53,306 nt of DNA from Acidimicrobiaceae bacterium (lineage in GTDB: Bacteria > Actinomycetota > Acidimicrobiia > Acidimicrobiales > MedAcidi-G1): contig PBYV01000051.1 in NCBI GenBank assembly GCA_002729765.1, positions 1 through 53,306 on the forward strand, written 5' to 3'. Made by a program: the position numbers and the translations under genes. Below the pieces are notes generated by a model. The model worked only from the letters and a program-made list of their open reading frames with translations, was not told the origin of the DNA and ran no database searches. The stretch's first letter is position 1. Every line of letters starts with the position of its first letter. Below, in pieces: positions 53,161 to 53,306 of the stretch.

Positions 53161-53306
53161 ATGATGAATGATGACGTTGTTGAATATTTGGAAACTGTTG
53201 AATTGAAAACGAAGATGCGCGGTTACGACCAGATAGAAGTCGATGACATCTTTGATCGAGTTTCTGAAGAGATAAAAGTTCTACGTGAAAGTTTGAAGAA
53301 CTCAGA
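53161..53306 (+). CDS. divIVA: DivIVA/Wag31-domain protein (partial, N-terminus only)
   Basis: Not in the ORF track because it runs off the window. The frame from ATG 53161 (or 53164) reads MMNDDVVEYLETVELKTK then MRGYDQIEVDDIFDRVSEEI, with the RGYDxxEVDxxxD motif of the DivIVA membrane-binding region. Wag31-type DivIVA organises polar growth in actinobacteria and commonly ends the sepF-yggT run. Only about 48 residues are visible. There is no SD; the TAATAT six bases upstream suggests a leaderless message. Confidence 0.88.
   Translation, partial: MMNDDVVEYLETVELKTKMRGYDQIEVDDIFDRVSEEIKVLRESLKNS

Noticed and set aside
1-53306. CRISPR arrays, tRNA/rRNA genes, insertion sequences and prophage genes
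   Set aside because: No regularly spaced repeats, no cloverleaf-like intergenic sequence and no transposase, integrase or phage-structural motif were seen. Nearly all bases lie in ordinary coding genes.

Overview
The window looks like a chromosomal segment of an AT-rich actinobacterium (GC near 40% by eye, not computed). The phylum call rests on several gene-order signatures: a dcw cluster running ftsZ-pgeF-yggS-sepF-yggT-divIVA with no ftsA, dinB-DUF3040-mraZ order, a response regulator/sensor kinase/GerMN-lipoprotein trio like MtrA-MtrB-LpqB, a PimB-type mannosyltransferase next to an SRPBCC protein, and a DUF35 + thiolase pair. The low GC and the style of the small conserved proteins suggest a marine Acidimicrobiia-like lineage; that class-level call is inference. 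No tRNA, rRNA, IS element, prophage or CRISPR array was seen, and no gap between genes exceeds 300 bases.

Region 1 (1-9433) is lipid/CoA and general metabolism: a PAC2-family protein cut by the window edge, an APH-family kinase, a thioredoxin-like co-chaperone, a DUF35 OB-fold protein paired with an SCP-x/Ltp-type thiolase homologue, two crotonase-fold enzymes, a sugar-nucleotide-type nucleotidyltransferase, a luciferase-like monooxygenase, a 5'-nucleotidase, an SDR and a hotdog thioesterase. A strong bidirectional terminator closes the region.

Region 2 (9494-23880) is a cell-envelope glycan locus. It has two extracytoplasmic SGNH-hydrolase-like proteins (one membrane-anchored, one a lipoprotein), a GT2 + DUF2304 pair, a GNAT enzyme, two paralogous GT39-type membrane glycosyltransferases on either side of a polysaccharide deacetylase, a UDP-galactopyranose-mutase-like flavoprotein, another GT39-like protein with a PIG-V-like mannosyltransferase, and a lipoprotein alpha/beta hydrolase. 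Together these could build and trim a surface polysaccharide from polyprenyl-linked sugars, but the polymer cannot be named from sequence.

Region 3 (23967-36597) is mixed housekeeping: a small Cys-rich protein, queG, pimB-like glycosyltransferase, SRPBCC protein, glycerol kinase, the MtrAB-LpqB-like module, an inositol-monophosphatase family enzyme, Nudix, DNA polymerase IV, DUF3040, ROK glucokinase, a small conserved protein and a lipoate-ligase-like protein.

Region 4 (36600-53306) is a long division and cell-wall operon: mraZ, rsmH, ftsL, ftsI, murE, mraY, murD, ftsW, murG, murC, murB, ftsQ, then an internal ftsZ promoter and leader, ftsZ, pgeF, yggS, sepF, yggT and the start of divIVA. 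Most junctions overlap by 1-11 bases, so translation is probably coupled. murF is absent from its usual place between murE and mraY. Two regulatory sites stand out: a three-copy, 10-bp-period MraZ-type operator before mraZ, and a perfect 11-bp-arm palindrome in the ftsZ leader.
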